Assembly: GCA_016841245.1 (NCBI GenBank)
Contig: JAENZN010000018.1
Span: 23,277 to 87,276, forward strand
From: Syntrophomonas sp.
GTDB lineage: Bacteria > Bacillota > Syntrophomonadia > Syntrophomonadales > Syntrophomonadaceae
Reading direction: 5' to 3'
DNA length: 64,000 nt
How positions within the stretch are numbered: position 1 is the first letter of the stretch; every line of letters starts with the position of its first letter. The position numbers and the translations under genes were made by a program. Below, in pieces: positions 1 to 9,334 of the stretch. The notes beneath the pieces are model-generated. The model was not told the DNA's origin, did not search any database, and was given only the letters and a program-made list of their open reading frames with translations.

Positions 1-1841
1 TTTGATCTTTGAGCCTGACTTTTCTTCCCGGAAGTGAGGACAATATTCAGGGCATTATCATCCGGGGTTTGAAACACCTGGTAATCTCCAATGCCTTTAG
101 TATCTACCGTTATGGTAGTCAGTGGATTATTAGTTCCTCTCTGACTGATAGTCATTTCCTTCAGAACCGGGCTGATGCTGTATTTATATTCAGTACGTTC
201 CAGGCCCATAGCAGTATCTTCCAGTTGCACTTCCAGGGTATCTCCATCTATGCTGCTGCTGAACTCACAGGGCGCCAGGGTGTATATAATAACGTTATCC
301 CCGGTAGTCCCTGCTACTTCCCGGCTGATCTTAACAATCTGGTTGGGAATAAGCAGCACTTCTTTTTTTCCCCTGTTTTCACTGGCAGTACTATATTGGG
401 TGCCGGCGGGAAGGGTGATTTTAACGGTGGAATTATAATTTTCATTCTCCGCTGTAAGGGTAAGTTTGCCTGCCCCGATGTCTTCAGTTAATCCAGTATC
501 GTTAATCACGGTCTTGCTGTTTATTTCGTAAGTTATCTGATTGGCAGATTCTTTGATATCAGCCTTTATCACTGAGCCAGATTCCATAACTACCCTGATG
601 CCATCCTGATCTCTGGATGAAGATATCCAGATTTTATCAGATGGTATGACCACCGGCATTACCACTGCGGAATCAGTGGCGGAGGTTCCCGTATCTACCT
701 CCGGCGGTTCTGATTGCTCAGCTTCCCAGGCTACATCCACTACCCAGCCGGCTACCCAGGCTGTCGTTCCTCCCCGGCTGACTTGATACCAGCCATCCTG
801 TTCTGCCAGTACCCCTAGTTTTTCTCCCTCTAGAGCACTGGCTACCGCACTGTATTGGGTAGATGGACCGCTGCGCAAGTTTATCTTATCCTCATTTACT
901 ACTACGGTATTCACCTGTGCCGAGGCAGTACCATTGGAAGACGAACTGCCACTGGCAATACTTATAGTCCGGGTAGTTCCATTCCAGTCCACCGTGCCTC
1001 CAAAGGCTTCCCCTACGAATCGGAGTGGAGCCAGGGTCCTGCTCTGGGATATTTTAGCCGGAACATCCAGGGGCCATTCTAAGCCATTAACTGTAGGCTG
1101 GGTAGATCCAATAGGAAGGACTACCGTGGTGCTGCCCTTTACGGCAGTTACAGTACGGGTGGCCTCGTTCCACTGCACTGATGCTCCCATGGCCTCAAAT
1201 ATTGCCCGCAGGGGTACTAGAGTTCTGCTATTTTCTATAATCGGCTCCACATCAAAACTTAATTTTTTATTATCCAAATAGACTACCGGCGTCTGACTGC
1301 TGGACGCTGCTGATGGTTCAACGGCAGCTGCCGCCGGACTGCTTGAACTGCCGCCGGAACTCTGGGTAATTTTCTCAACCAGAAAGGATGCCACGTAACA
1401 GCTTAACCCGTCCGCATTTTTCACCTGGTACCATTCACCTGACGAACCCAGCAAAGTCAATATATCACCTTTGTTGGCCTGCCCAACTTTATCATAGCTG
1501 GTATCCGGCCCTGACCTCAGATTGACCGGGTCCCCGATAACCTTTACCTGTTCTTCCTGGGTTATCTTGATTAAAGAACTGCTGACCCATCCGGTCAGGC
1601 TGCCTTTGCTTATCTTATACCAGTCATTCTGACTGTCAATTATCTTAACTTCCGTATCCTGTAATAAGTTTCCATCAATAGTATAACTGCTGCCCGGTCC
1701 TGACCTGACATTAACTACGCTGCCGGTTATTATTCCACTGGATGCATAGGCATAGGCCGGCAGAAAAATCGTGAGAAATACTGCTATGATTAAGAGCATT
1801 ACCGGGTTTTTTATGTAATAGCCGCCTGGTTTATCTAACAT
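1..1841 (-). CDS. Envelope protein with SH3b, copper-amine-oxidase-like and AMIN-type domains; probable N-acetylmuramoyl-L-alanine amidase, 3' end outside window
   Basis: The frame is open from an ATG at 1841 to the window edge (613 codons, no stop), so the C-terminus is missing. AAAGGAG lies about 7 nt before this ATG; an in-frame ATG at 1847 is too close to it. A hydrophobic signal/anchor covers residues ~12-33. SH3b repeats follow at ~40-93 (NVRSGPGSSY) and ~99-156 (NLRSGPDTSY), then an Ala/Ser-rich linker. A copper-amine-oxidase-N-like pair (RTLVPLRAIFEAMGA, RTLAPLRFVGEAFGG) sits at ~187-300, a third SH3b (NLRSGPSTQY) at ~318-375, and beta-rich AMIN-like segments from ~410. This order in Clostridia usually precedes an Amidase_3 domain, so a peptidoglycan amidase bound to the wall is the likely role. 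The catalytic part is not visible, so the function is inferred. Confidence 0.8.
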   Translation of the reverse strand, partial: MLDKPGGYYIKNPVMLLIIAVFLTIFLPAYAYASSGIITGSVVNVRSGPGSSYTIDGNLLQDTEVKIIDSQNDWYKISKGSLTGWVSSSLIKITQEEQVKVIGDPVNLRSGPDTSYDKVGQANKGDILTLLGSSGEWYQVKNADGLSCYVASFLVEKITQSSGGSSSSPAAAAVEPSAASSSQTPVVYLDNKKLSFDVEPIIENSRTLVPLRAIFEAMGASVQWNEATRTVTAVKGSTTVVLPIGSTQPTVNGLEWPLDVPAKISQSRTLAPLRFVGEAFGGTVDWNGTTRTISIASGSSSSNGTASAQVNTVVVNEDKINLRSGPSTQYSAVASALEGEKLGVLAEQDGWYQVSRGGTTAWVAGWVVDVAWEAEQSEPPEVDTGTSATDSAVVMPVVIPSDKIWISSSRDQDGIRVVMESGSVIKADIKESANQITYEINSKTVINDTGLTEDIGAGKLTLTAENENYNSTVKITLPAGTQYSTASENRGKKEVLLIPNQIVKISREVAGTTGDNVIIYTLAPCEFSSSIDGDTLEVQLEDTAMGLERTEYKYSISPVLKEMTISQRGTNNPLTTITVDTKGIGDYQVFQTPDDNALNIVLTSGKKSQAQRS

Positions 1842-2319
1842 TCTCATTCTCCTTTAGTTTTTTCTGGGTGATCATAATCAGTCCGGGTTTGCTTTTATCG
1901 GTCTGTATGCCGGAGTACCCGTCGTGGGTCTCACTGCATCCGTCACTATTGAGGGATAGGCTGATAGACCCTCTATTATTATAATCGACAGGTATTCAAT
2001 TGCCTTTTACGCCGGGTTTTCAGCATTTGAGCTGTTTTTATGTCCTGAAAATGGATTGTCACAGATTACCACCTGTTTAATACTGCATTACAAGTTTTTC
2101 TCTTTCTTACCCCAAACTGCTAATTCGACAACTTATCCGGCCTATCCTGCCCTTTCGTCTTGGAAAAACAATCCAATCTGTTTTTTTACAAATATCTAGT
2201 ATTAATACTATTATCTTAACTTAAATCTTGCACTTTAATAGTAAATTTTTGCAAAAAAATTCGCAAAAAAAGACAATAAATAGTTATTGCCCTTTCTCTA
2301 AATTTTGCTATTACTTAAT
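1842..2319. other. Intergenic region, 478 bp: leader of the SH3/AMIN gene
   Basis: Both neighbours are on the minus strand. A minus-strand TATAAT lies at 1983..1978, which would give a leader of about 130 nt, but no good -35 element is at the right distance. The stretch at 2160-2310 is strongly AT-rich with poly-A/T runs and follows the LCP gene; no clear terminator stem was found. No ORF or known riboswitch could be recognised. Confidence 0.4.
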
Positions 2320-3426
2320 TTATATATATCCTTCCGGGCCAGTAATTTCTGCAATATCACTGCTTTGATCTGCTGAATCTATTTCTGTAGAATCTGACTC
2401 GGTACCGTTATCAACCAAATGCCCGGGACTGGGCAGATTAGATCTCTCAATATCCGCCTCACTTTCGTCCTTTTGAGGTGGTACATAAACCGGATAGGGA
2501 GAGGTCTGTATAACCGCGACGGTTTTCCCCTCAAACAGATTATCCAGTAAGCAAGCGGCCTCTTCCTGGTCAGCCACCCAGTAACTCTGTTCCATGTCTC
2601 CTTCATCATTATAGACGTCATAGAAGTATCCCGGCAGGGTTTGAGTAATTATTGAGGAGGACGTAAAGCCCCGAGTCCAGTTGGCTATTTTCAGCATATC
2701 GCTTAAACCGATGTCCGTTTTCACGTAGCTCCTTGTCTCTTTGAGCAAATCCGGGAGCTTGGTTATGGTTTTAGCCTGCAGCAGTTCATCAGCCAGAGCT
2801 ACTAAAAATTCCTGCTGGTAACTGGTGCGTTCGATATCCCCATATTCGTAGCCCCGATAACGAACGAAAGCCAGGGCCTGGCAGCCATCCAGCTTCTGGG
2901 TTCCCGGATATAGGTTAATGCCTTCACTGGGCTTATACATCCGCTGGGGTACGTTGATAGTAACACCGCCGATAGTATCAATAATTTCCTTAAAACCATT
3001 GAAATCTGCTTCCACATAATAGTCAATATTGATGCTCATAAAATCTTCTACTATTTCTACCGCATATTCCGGGCCTCCAGCGTAATTGGCAGTACATATT
3101 TTATCCAGCGGACTGCCAGGTACGTCGACCTTGGTATCCCGTGGGATGGATATTACCGCTGCTTTGTCCAACTGGGGGTCAATAGAAACGAGCAGCATGG
3201 TATCCGACCGCGAGTTTTCATCTCCTGGCCGGGCATCGACACCGAGAACGAGAATATTAGTTCTTTCCCCATCTTGTTCAACAAGCTCAGTCTCTTCACC
3301 GGGATCTTCTTCTCCAGTACGATTGGTTAATACATAAGCACTGATGGCAGATCCCATGGCAAAAAACAGCAAAAATACCAGTACCGCTCCCCCAATATAC
3401 TTGGCGTAAAATAAAGTTTTTTTCAT
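2320..3426 (-). CDS. LytR-CpsA-Psr (LCP) family cell-wall polymer transferase
   Basis: LCP enzymes move undecaprenyl-linked glycopolymers onto peptidoglycan at the outer face of the membrane. The 368-aa protein starts with a short basic stretch and one transmembrane anchor (~11-34), then an acidic linker. The LCP core spans ~52-260: NILVLGVDARPGDENSRSDT, ISIPRDTKVDVPG and FVRYRGYEYGDIERT contain the Asp and Arg residues that bind the pyrophosphate lipid in this family. The C-terminal ~60 residues are polar and low-complexity. It lies 37 bp after the tagO-like gene on the same strand and is probably co-transcribed with it. That pairing suggests it attaches the polymer that the TagO-like enzyme starts. 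Family assignment is firm; the acceptor polymer is inferred. Confidence 0.92.
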   Translation of the reverse strand: MKKTLFYAKYIGGAVLVFLLFFAMGSAISAYVLTNRTGEEDPGEETELVEQDGERTNILVLGVDARPGDENSRSDTMLLVSIDPQLDKAAVISIPRDTKVDVPGSPLDKICTANYAGGPEYAVEIVEDFMSINIDYYVEADFNGFKEIIDTIGGVTINVPQRMYKPSEGINLYPGTQKLDGCQALAFVRYRGYEYGDIERTSYQQEFLVALADELLQAKTITKLPDLLKETRSYVKTDIGLSDMLKIANWTRGFTSSSIITQTLPGYFYDVYNDEGDMEQSYWVADQEEAACLLDNLFEGKTVAVIQTSPYPVYVPPQKDESEADIERSNLPSPGHLVDNGTESDSTEIDSADQSSDIAEITGPEGYI

Positions 3427-3463
3427 TAATAAACCCCCTGGCTATAAAAGCTTGTCAAGCAAC

Positions 3464-4537
3464 CTACAACTCTACCTTCCGAGGTTTTCCTTTACCTAAA
3501 ACGGCGGCTTCCATTTCTTCTCTCTCCCCGGTTAATAAGCCCACTTTATCCGCTCCCAAAACAATTGCCAGCAACAGCAAACCCAATGCCAGCATAGCCT
3601 TGGGATCAGTAATAAAAGTGAGGGTTATGGCTACCGTACTAAAAAATGCACTTATTAGATATATGGTAAAAACACTGCGGCGATGACTCATACCCAGAGC
3701 CATTAGGCGGTGATGCAAATGGTCTTTATCCGGTTTAAAAATCGGAGCCTGCTTATGAATCCTCCTTAAGATAGCAAAAAAGGTATCAAATATAGGTATC
3801 CCCAGAATTACGATAGGGATAAAGAGCGATATCAACGCTGCACTCTTGGCCGTACCCAGGATAGCAATACAGGCCAGAACGAAACCCAGGAAATTAGAGC
3901 CGCCATCACCCATGAAGGTTTTGGCCGGGTAAAAATTATAAGGCAGAAATCCTGCTGTACCTGCTGCTAATATAAAGGCCGCAACAGCCACCGGGACTTG
4001 TCCCTGGAATAAGGCTACAATTCCCATGGTTATAGCTGCTATAGCTGATACTCCTCCGGCCAGACCATCTAATCCATCAATCAAGTTAATCGCATTGCTG
4101 ACTCCTACTATCCATATAAAGGTTAATGGTATACTAAAATAACCCAGATTCAATAAACCATCGAAGGGGTTAGTAAGAAATTCCACTACAACTCCAAAAT
4201 AAATTGCTGCTGCTGCTGCTGCACACTGCCCCAGCAATTTTACCCACGGGGAAAGTTGATATATGTCATCCAGCATCCCTACTGTAAATACTATGCTGGC
4301 CCCGATAATTAATCCCATAAATGGACCGTTAACATCAATATAGAAAAGCATACAGATTAAGAAAGATAGATATATTGCCATACCACCCAACCTGGGCATG
4401 GTATGCTGATGAACTTTTCTATGGTCCGGCTGATCTATCGCTCCTATTTTATATGCAATTTTAATTACCAGTGGCATAGATAAAAAAGACACGACAAACG
4501 CTGACAATATTATAAAAAATGCTGGAAGGTCCAACAT
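3464..4537 (-). CDS. tagO: Undecaprenyl-phosphate GlcNAc-1-phosphate transferase (TagO/WecA family)
   Basis: This polytopic membrane enzyme transfers GlcNAc-1-P (or a related sugar phosphate) from a UDP-sugar to undecaprenyl phosphate, the first step of wall teichoic acid or secondary wall polymer synthesis. The 357-aa sequence has about ten or eleven hydrophobic helices and the family motifs: HRKVHQHTMPRLGG (~40), DDIYQLSPWVK (~90, Asp pair), NAINLIDGLDGLAGG (~148) and HLHHRLMALGMSHRR (~272). The start ATG has GGAGGATG upstream. A candidate promoter is at 4661..4633. The LCP gene follows at once, and the divergent plus-strand block from 4.9 kb carries the rest of the polymer machinery. WecA and TagO cannot be told apart by sequence alone. 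Confidence 0.93.
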   Translation of the reverse strand: MLDLPAFFIILSAFVVSFLSMPLVIKIAYKIGAIDQPDHRKVHQHTMPRLGGMAIYLSFLICMLFYIDVNGPFMGLIIGASIVFTVGMLDDIYQLSPWVKLLGQCAAAAAAIYFGVVVEFLTNPFDGLLNLGYFSIPLTFIWIVGVSNAINLIDGLDGLAGGVSAIAAITMGIVALFQGQVPVAVAAFILAAGTAGFLPYNFYPAKTFMGDGGSNFLGFVLACIAILGTAKSAALISLFIPIVILGIPIFDTFFAILRRIHKQAPIFKPDKDHLHHRLMALGMSHRRSVFTIYLISAFFSTVAITLTFITDPKAMLALGLLLLAIVLGADKVGLLTGEREEMEAAVLGKGKPRKVEL

Positions 4538-4632
4538 AAAAAAACATCCTCCCCCGGATCCTACGTTAGAAACATTCTAACACCGCCGATAAAGCTTGTC
4601 TATATACCAAGTTAAGGTTGATCTTGTAGAAA

Positions 4633-4661
4633 TTTATATAAAATACTTGGTTCCACTACAA
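4633..4661 (-). promoter_or_regulatory. Candidate sigma-A promoter of the tagO-LCP unit
   Basis: Minus strand: TTGTAG (4661..4656), 17-nt spacer, TATAAA (4638..4633). The leader to the tagO ATG would be about 90 nt. Found by eye from the two hexamers and spacing only. Confidence 0.45.
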
Positions 4662-4684
4662 TACCACTATCCATTCTCCCCTTT

Positions 4685-4756
4685 GCCGAAAGACGTTCGC
4701 TGACACGGAGATTGAAAGTTCCGCTGCGGTAAAAAGGACAGGTTAAGGCTTTCGGC
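4685..4756. other. Unexplained structured segment between divergent envelope genes
   Basis: An 8-bp perfect inverted repeat, GCCGAAAG (4685-4692) and CTTTCGGC (4749-4756), encloses 56 nt that contain further short complementary pairs (CGGA/TCCG near 4706-4721, CCGC/GCGG near 4721-4729). No T tract follows on either strand. It lies upstream of both divergent genes within the 411-bp gap 4538-4948. It does not match a riboswitch class I know. Confidence 0.3.
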
Positions 4757-4896
4757 CGGAAAATCAATACTTATATTATTTATCGTTTATTTCCTATTCT
4801 TATTTTACACTAATTATATACAAAAACTTTCACCTTATCTCCAGGATAAAAATGTATTGATTCTGTACCAAGCTCGTGGTATTTGCAAGTTATCTT

Positions 4897-4905
4897 TGCT
4901 ATACT
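4897..4905 (+). promoter_or_regulatory. Extended -10 promoter of the plus-strand envelope block
   Basis: TGC then TATACT (4900-4905) forms an extended -10 element (TGnTATAAT type) with only a weak -35. It would start transcription about 37 nt before the ATG at 4949. Confidence 0.45.
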
Positions 4906-4948
4906 GTGGAAAGTATAAAATTCTATTCTAAAAGGGGGAGTGGCCCGA

Positions 4949-5431
4949 ATGATAGACGAAAAAGGCCGTATTTTTGGTAAAGTAAGTATTGTTGATCTGG
5001 CCATCCTGCTGATCATAGTAGCTCTGGTATTCGCTTACTTATACCATGACCGGGCTGCCGATGTCAGCTCTGAAGCCAAGACCATTCAGGTTAAAGTTGT
5101 TTGCCCTAATGTGTACCCGGGGGTAGAAGATAACCTGCAGGTAGGAGATACACTGGTGGCCAGCGGTGCTCTAACAGCGGTCAAAATTACAGAGATGAAG
5201 GTAGAGCAGGCCAACTGGGTAGCTCCTGATGATGCCGGGGAAATGGTCTTGTCAAAAAACCCATTTCGCAAAGATATTTTTCTTACTCTGGAAACCACCA
5301 CCTCACAGGTTTCACCCGCGGAGATAACCTTTGCCGGACAGAAAGTCCGGGCGGGAAAAGAAGATTTCTTTGTCAATACTCAGAAGGTCACACTGGAATC
5401 AACGGTTATTTCAATTGTGGTTGAGCCCTAG
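4949..5431 (+). CDS. DUF4330-type membrane-anchored protein
   Basis: The product has 160 aa, with a short basic start (MIDEKGRIFGK) and one transmembrane helix at ~14-31, followed by an extracytoplasmic beta-rich domain. This matches the general pattern of DUF4330 proteins; no enzymatic role is known to me. An upstream in-frame GTG at 4940 is possible, but AAAGGGGGAG ends 8 nt before the ATG at 4949, so that start is preferred. It is the first gene of the plus-strand envelope cluster and ends directly before the O-antigen-ligase-like gene, whose ribosome-binding site begins 2 nt after this stop codon. The tight spacing suggests co-translation and a role in polymer assembly or export, which is inference. 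Confidence 0.75.
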   Translation: MIDEKGRIFGKVSIVDLAILLIIVALVFAYLYHDRAADVSSEAKTIQVKVVCPNVYPGVEDNLQVGDTLVASGALTAVKITEMKVEQANWVAPDDAGEMVLSKNPFRKDIFLTLETTTSQVSPAEITFAGQKVRAGKEDFFVNTQKVTLESTVISIVVEP

Positions 5432-5449
5432 TTGGGAGGCGAATATGAT

Positions 5450-6724
5450 TTGGATCAAGCAAAGGGCATAGGGTGGGGACTAGAACTCTACCTGGTGGTG
5501 CTGTATGTAATTCTGGACTGGTTTTTCCGACAGGTAGCCTTTACCTCCTTACAGGGTATATGGGATGAGTTACTCTTTATAGCGATAGTAAGCATTTGGT
5601 TATACCGGATTGCTGTAGATCGTTTGCGCCCCAGGGGCAGTAGTATGCTGCTGCCCATAATTATTTATGCGGCGGTTATGATATTCCTCTTTTTTATCAA
5701 TTCTCCCAATAACGTAATAGCTATGGAGGGTGCCCGGGTCATGCTGCAGTATATTTTCTGGTTTTTCCTGGGCTATAATTTGTTATTTACCAGAGTTCAG
5801 GCCAAAGGATTAGCAGATGTTTTTTTACTGGTCTGTTCCCTGGTAGCTTTATATGGCATTTATCAATATTTAACCGGAGTAGAAATACCTGTCGGATGGG
5901 TTGATAGTAAGGAAACTTCAATCACTACCAGGGTTTTTTCGATTATTGGCAGTCCCAATATATTGGGAAGCCTTATGGTACTGGCTTTGCCCCTGGCTTT
6001 TACTATGTATTTCAACAGCAGCAGTGCTTTTAAAAAACTGGTTTATGCCGGCCTGGTCTTAATTCTGGCCGCCTGTCTGGTCGTTACCTTCTCCCGGGGA
6101 GCCTGGTTGGCATTTATATTGGAAGTTGTTCTGCTGGGTTTGTGGATAGACCGCCGTATCATCTTCGCTATGATCATCCTGGCCATCTTAACCCCGGCTC
6201 TGATGCCTACGGTTTATGACCGAATAAGTTATATGGCCAGTCCTGAATATCTGGTTTCCTCAGAAAGAGGGGGGCGATTAGGCCGTTGGGATAAAGCGCT
6301 GGATTACTGGCAGACATCACCGGCTGTGGGAGTGGGTTTGGGGGAATTCGGGGGAGCAGTTGCCGCCCGTTATTATCCCCAGGACAGTTTTTATGCTGAT
6401 AACTGGTATTTAAAAGTGGGAACTGAAACCGGTTGGGTAGGTTTGATGGCTACTCTGCTCCTATTTGTAAATGCTTTGAGAAAAGCACGCCGTTCTCTGG
6501 ATATCACCGGAGATGATTTTATGCGCTGCATGGGATTAGGTATTTTAGTTGGCTTGATAGGGGTTCTGGCCCATAACTGTGTAGAGAATGTTTTTGAAGT
6601 TCCCATGATGGCTGCCTATTTCTGGTTTTTCCTGGGTGTGGTACTGGCTCTGCCGCATTTGTCCAGCGCACCTGAAGGCTTGATAGCTAGTGCTGGCGGG
6701 GACCTGAGCACGGATGTGAATTGA
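5450..6724 (+). CDS. O-antigen ligase/polymerase-like membrane protein (Wzy/WaaL superfamily)
   Basis: This hydrophobic protein of about 424 aa has ten or more membrane helices. A larger extracytoplasmic loop near residues 275-345 is typical of the Wzy_C/O-antigen ligase superfamily (SRGAWLAFILE; GVGLGEFGGAVAARYYPQDS; NWYLKVGTETGWVGL). Such proteins join or polymerise lipid-linked glycans outside the membrane. The likely start is the TTG at 5450, 10 nt after GGGAGG (5434-5439). A TTG at 5432 is in frame but sits on the ribosome-binding site, and an ATG at 5445 is in another frame and stops after eight codons. Its neighbours (DUF4330, glycosyltransferase, sugar dehydrogenase, MurJ, CsaB) support a secondary wall polymer role. 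Confidence 0.85.
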   Translation: MDQAKGIGWGLELYLVVLYVILDWFFRQVAFTSLQGIWDELLFIAIVSIWLYRIAVDRLRPRGSSMLLPIIIYAAVMIFLFFINSPNNVIAMEGARVMLQYIFWFFLGYNLLFTRVQAKGLADVFLLVCSLVALYGIYQYLTGVEIPVGWVDSKETSITTRVFSIIGSPNILGSLMVLALPLAFTMYFNSSSAFKKLVYAGLVLILAACLVVTFSRGAWLAFILEVVLLGLWIDRRIIFAMIILAILTPALMPTVYDRISYMASPEYLVSSERGGRLGRWDKALDYWQTSPAVGVGLGEFGGAVAARYYPQDSFYADNWYLKVGTETGWVGLMATLLLFVNALRKARRSLDITGDDFMRCMGLGILVGLIGVLAHNCVENVFEVPMMAAYFWFFLGVVLALPHLSSAPEGLIASAGGDLSTDVN

Positions 6725-6842
6725 ACTCGAACCTTTTACCAGCAAATGGTGCTGCCCCATGTGGAGTCTGGGTGTTATTTTATATATTGATATAAGCGCA
6801 GGCAATTTTAAGCTGATAATATAGAAGGCCGGAGGGACACTT

Positions 6843-7997
6843 TTGGATATTGTATGTATTTCTTCGGTGGACTGGGAACCGTTGTGGACCCGGAAGCAGC
6901 AAATTATGTCCCGTCTGCCCCAATCAAATAGAATACTGTATATAGAACCGCCTATCTCTTTTTTGTCTCCCTACAAGGATCCCGGGGTGGCTTTTAAAAG
7001 GGATTTAGCCCAAGAAGGTCTGCGGCGTCTAAATGAAAATATATGGCTTTTAACACCTCCCGTGGTGTTGCCTTTCGGCAGCCGTTTACCGGGAGTTAAC
7101 ATCATTAATCAGCGAAAAATCGCCCGGTCGATCAAAGCTGCTATGGGCGAGCTGGGTTTTAGCCGCAGCATATTATGGACTTACTTGCATACCAGCTGCC
7201 ATCTGATAGGCCGGTTGGACGAGGCTTTCCTTATCTATGACTGTGTTGATGAGCACTCGGCCTATGATGGGTTTAACCCCCGTCTGGTCAAGGCTATGGA
7301 AAGGAAACTCATGCATCACTGTGATCTGGTTTTCTGTACTGCCCGGGGCTTGTACGATAGCAAGCAAGCTTATTGTAAAGAAATATTCCTTTCGCCTAAC
7401 GCTGCGGACATTGGTCACTTCCGGCAAGCTGACAGTGCCGAAACTCCTCTGGCCGACGAACTTAAGGGCCTGCCCCATCCTATTCTGGGGTTTGTTGGCG
7501 CTATCAAGGAGTGGATAGACCTGGATCTGATAGGTGCGATTGCGCAGAGCTTTCCGCAGGGTTCGGTGGTTATGGTAGGACCGGTAGGTGCCAATATCGA
7601 TATATCCAGTTTACAAAACCAAAAAAATGTCTATTTTCTGGGACACCGGGATCGGCAGCTGCTGCCCCAATATCTCAAGGGCTTTGACGTCTGCCTGAAT
7701 CCTTTTCGTGAAAATGAACTCACTTCCACGGTAAGTCCTCTAAAATTTTACGAATACCTGGCTTCGGGACGCCCGATTGCCTCGGTTCCCATGCCGGAAA
7801 TTATGGACTTTAATGATCTGGTAGAATTCGGAGGCGGCCCAGAAGGTTTTACTGCAGCTGTTAAGAGGGCTCTTAAAGATACTTCCCTGAAGAAAAAGGC
7901 CCGCCTGGAGAAGGCACTGGAGAATTCCTGGGAAAGCCGGGCTGAGTTTATGATGGAGAAGATCGAAAGTTATTATACGCAAAAGCATAACTGCTAG
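6843..7997 (+). CDS. Glycosyltransferase, GT-B fold, family 1/4-like
   Basis: The product has 384 aa. The N-terminal half carries nucleotide-independent features (SVDWEPLWTRKQQIMSRLP near the start, YDCVDEHSAYDGF near 130). The C-terminal half has the donor-binding region with HPILGFVGAIKEWIDLDL (~213) and the signature SPLKFYEYLASGRPIASVPM (~298), whose Glu is the conserved EX7E-type acid. The TTG start has GGAGGG about 6 nt upstream. It is related to the plus/minus pair at 61-62 kb, which shares a 'DSVDEPSEEFEAW'-like segment and 'KMWEYMATGMPVVTT'. Donor and acceptor are unknown; the context points to wall-polymer assembly on a lipid carrier in the cytoplasm. Confidence 0.88.
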   Translation: MDIVCISSVDWEPLWTRKQQIMSRLPQSNRILYIEPPISFLSPYKDPGVAFKRDLAQEGLRRLNENIWLLTPPVVLPFGSRLPGVNIINQRKIARSIKAAMGELGFSRSILWTYLHTSCHLIGRLDEAFLIYDCVDEHSAYDGFNPRLVKAMERKLMHHCDLVFCTARGLYDSKQAYCKEIFLSPNAADIGHFRQADSAETPLADELKGLPHPILGFVGAIKEWIDLDLIGAIAQSFPQGSVVMVGPVGANIDISSLQNQKNVYFLGHRDRQLLPQYLKGFDVCLNPFRENELTSTVSPLKFYEYLASGRPIASVPMPEIMDFNDLVEFGGGPEGFTAAVKRALKDTSLKKKARLEKALENSWESRAEFMMEKIESYYTQKHNC

Positions 7998-8024
7998 TTT
8001 AAGATTATTGGAGGAAGTTGCATA

Positions 8025-9320
8025 ATGAAAAAGGTATGTATGTTCGGATTAGGCTTCGTTGGTTTGCCGCTGGCTTTGAGTTTTGCTATGCGGGGCTGCC
8101 AGGTCACCGGAGTTGATATTGATGAAAAACTGGTAGCTGATCTGAACCAGGGATTGACCCATCATCTGGAAGCTTATGAAGGTAAAGGTATCCAGGAGAT
8201 ACTCCGCCATCAAATCGACCAGGGCCGTTTCCAAGCCGTTACAGACGGTCAGGCGGCTATGAAGGCTTGTGACCATATTATAGTAACCATAGGCATTCCA
8301 GTAGAGAGTCATAAACACGATATGAGGCCGTTGATAGAAGTATGCCATACGGTAGGTGCTGGTCTTAAAGCAGGCGATCTGGTCCTGATTAGAAGTACTG
8401 TTATTCCAGGTACTACCCGAGATCTGATTCTGCCGATCCTGGAAAAGGAAAGCGGACTCCAGGCCGGCATAGATTTTGACCTGGCTTATTCCTCAGAACG
8501 AATTGCAGAGGGTCGTGCATTTCATGAGTTTGAACATATGCCCGCGGCCCTGGCCGGTATCAATCCTGCCAGCACCCAAAAAGCATTTGATCTGATGTCC
8601 ATCGTCACCCGAGCACCCATCGCCCAGGCCAGCTGTATGGAAGTAGTTGAAGCTTCCAAAGTGATGGAAAACATTTCCCGGGATGTGGATATCGCCATGG
8701 TTAATGAGTTTGCCCGTTTTTGCAAGGCTATGGGCATTGACATATTTGAGGTGGTAGCAGTGGCCAACACCCATCAGAGAGTCAATCTTTTGAATCCTGG
8801 ACCAGGGGTGGGAGGTTACTGCCTTCCTAATGCTCTTTTTTATCTGCTGCCTAAAGCTGATGAAATTGGGGTTAGTCTCAATTTGTTGAGTGCGGCTCGC
8901 CAGGTTAACGAAGAAATGCCGCGCTACGTAGCAGACCTGGTTTTACGCAACTTGAAGGTTGCTCCCAGCCAGGCTCAAATAGCGGTATTAGGTCTGGCTA
9001 TGAAGGATTATTCCAATGACGACCGGATGAGTCCGGCATTGTTCGTTATCGAAGCTCTGCAGAACTCCGGTTGTACGGTTAAGTCGTTTGACCCGGCAGT
9101 TCCTTCCCGCTATGATTTTAAAGTAGATAGTCTGGAAGAAGCAGTAAAAGACGCTCATGGAATTGTTCTTTTAACCCTTCAGCATGGAATTGATTTTATG
9201 AATCTGGACCGCCTGATGGAACTCATGTCCAAAGATGGTCAGCCTTTCATAGTAGATACTAAAAATTTCTATGATCCTCAGCTGGTGTGGGAAAAAGGGT
9301 TCCGGCTGGAAAGGTTATAA
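8025..9320 (+). CDS. Nucleotide-sugar dehydrogenase (UDP-ManNAc/UDP-GlcNAc/UDP-Glc 6-dehydrogenase family)
   Basis: It oxidises C6 of a UDP-sugar to a uronic acid with NAD. The 431-aa product opens with the Rossmann motif GLGFVGLPLALSFA and an acidic strand end (VTGVDID). The family core SSERIAEGRA (~152) follows. The active-site cysteine lies in GPGVGGYCLPN (~257), where most relatives have GGxCxP followed by Asp. A UDP-binding C-terminal domain starts near 315 (VLGLAMKDYSNDDRMSPA). The GLGxVGLPLA variant is more usual for WecC/WbpA (N-acetylhexosamine) enzymes than for UDP-glucose dehydrogenases. GGAGGAAG precedes the ATG. It would supply an acidic sugar to the wall polymer made by this cluster. 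Confidence 0.92.
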   Translation: MKKVCMFGLGFVGLPLALSFAMRGCQVTGVDIDEKLVADLNQGLTHHLEAYEGKGIQEILRHQIDQGRFQAVTDGQAAMKACDHIIVTIGIPVESHKHDMRPLIEVCHTVGAGLKAGDLVLIRSTVIPGTTRDLILPILEKESGLQAGIDFDLAYSSERIAEGRAFHEFEHMPAALAGINPASTQKAFDLMSIVTRAPIAQASCMEVVEASKVMENISRDVDIAMVNEFARFCKAMGIDIFEVVAVANTHQRVNLLNPGPGVGGYCLPNALFYLLPKADEIGVSLNLLSAARQVNEEMPRYVADLVLRNLKVAPSQAQIAVLGLAMKDYSNDDRMSPALFVIEALQNSGCTVKSFDPAVPSRYDFKVDSLEEAVKDAHGIVLLTLQHGIDFMNLDRLMELMSKDGQPFIVDTKNFYDPQLVWEKGFRLERL

Positions 9321-9334
9321 CGATATACAATGCC

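Noticed and set aside
9..1281. Plus-strand open frames across the first 1.3 kb
   Set aside because: They lie opposite the long minus-strand frame with SH3b and AMIN-type motifs, which explains the whole region.
1850..2000. Possible c-di-AMP (ydaO) or c-di-GMP riboswitch before the SH3/AMIN gene
   Set aside because: Such wall hydrolase genes often carry one, but the conserved core sequences could not be found by eye.
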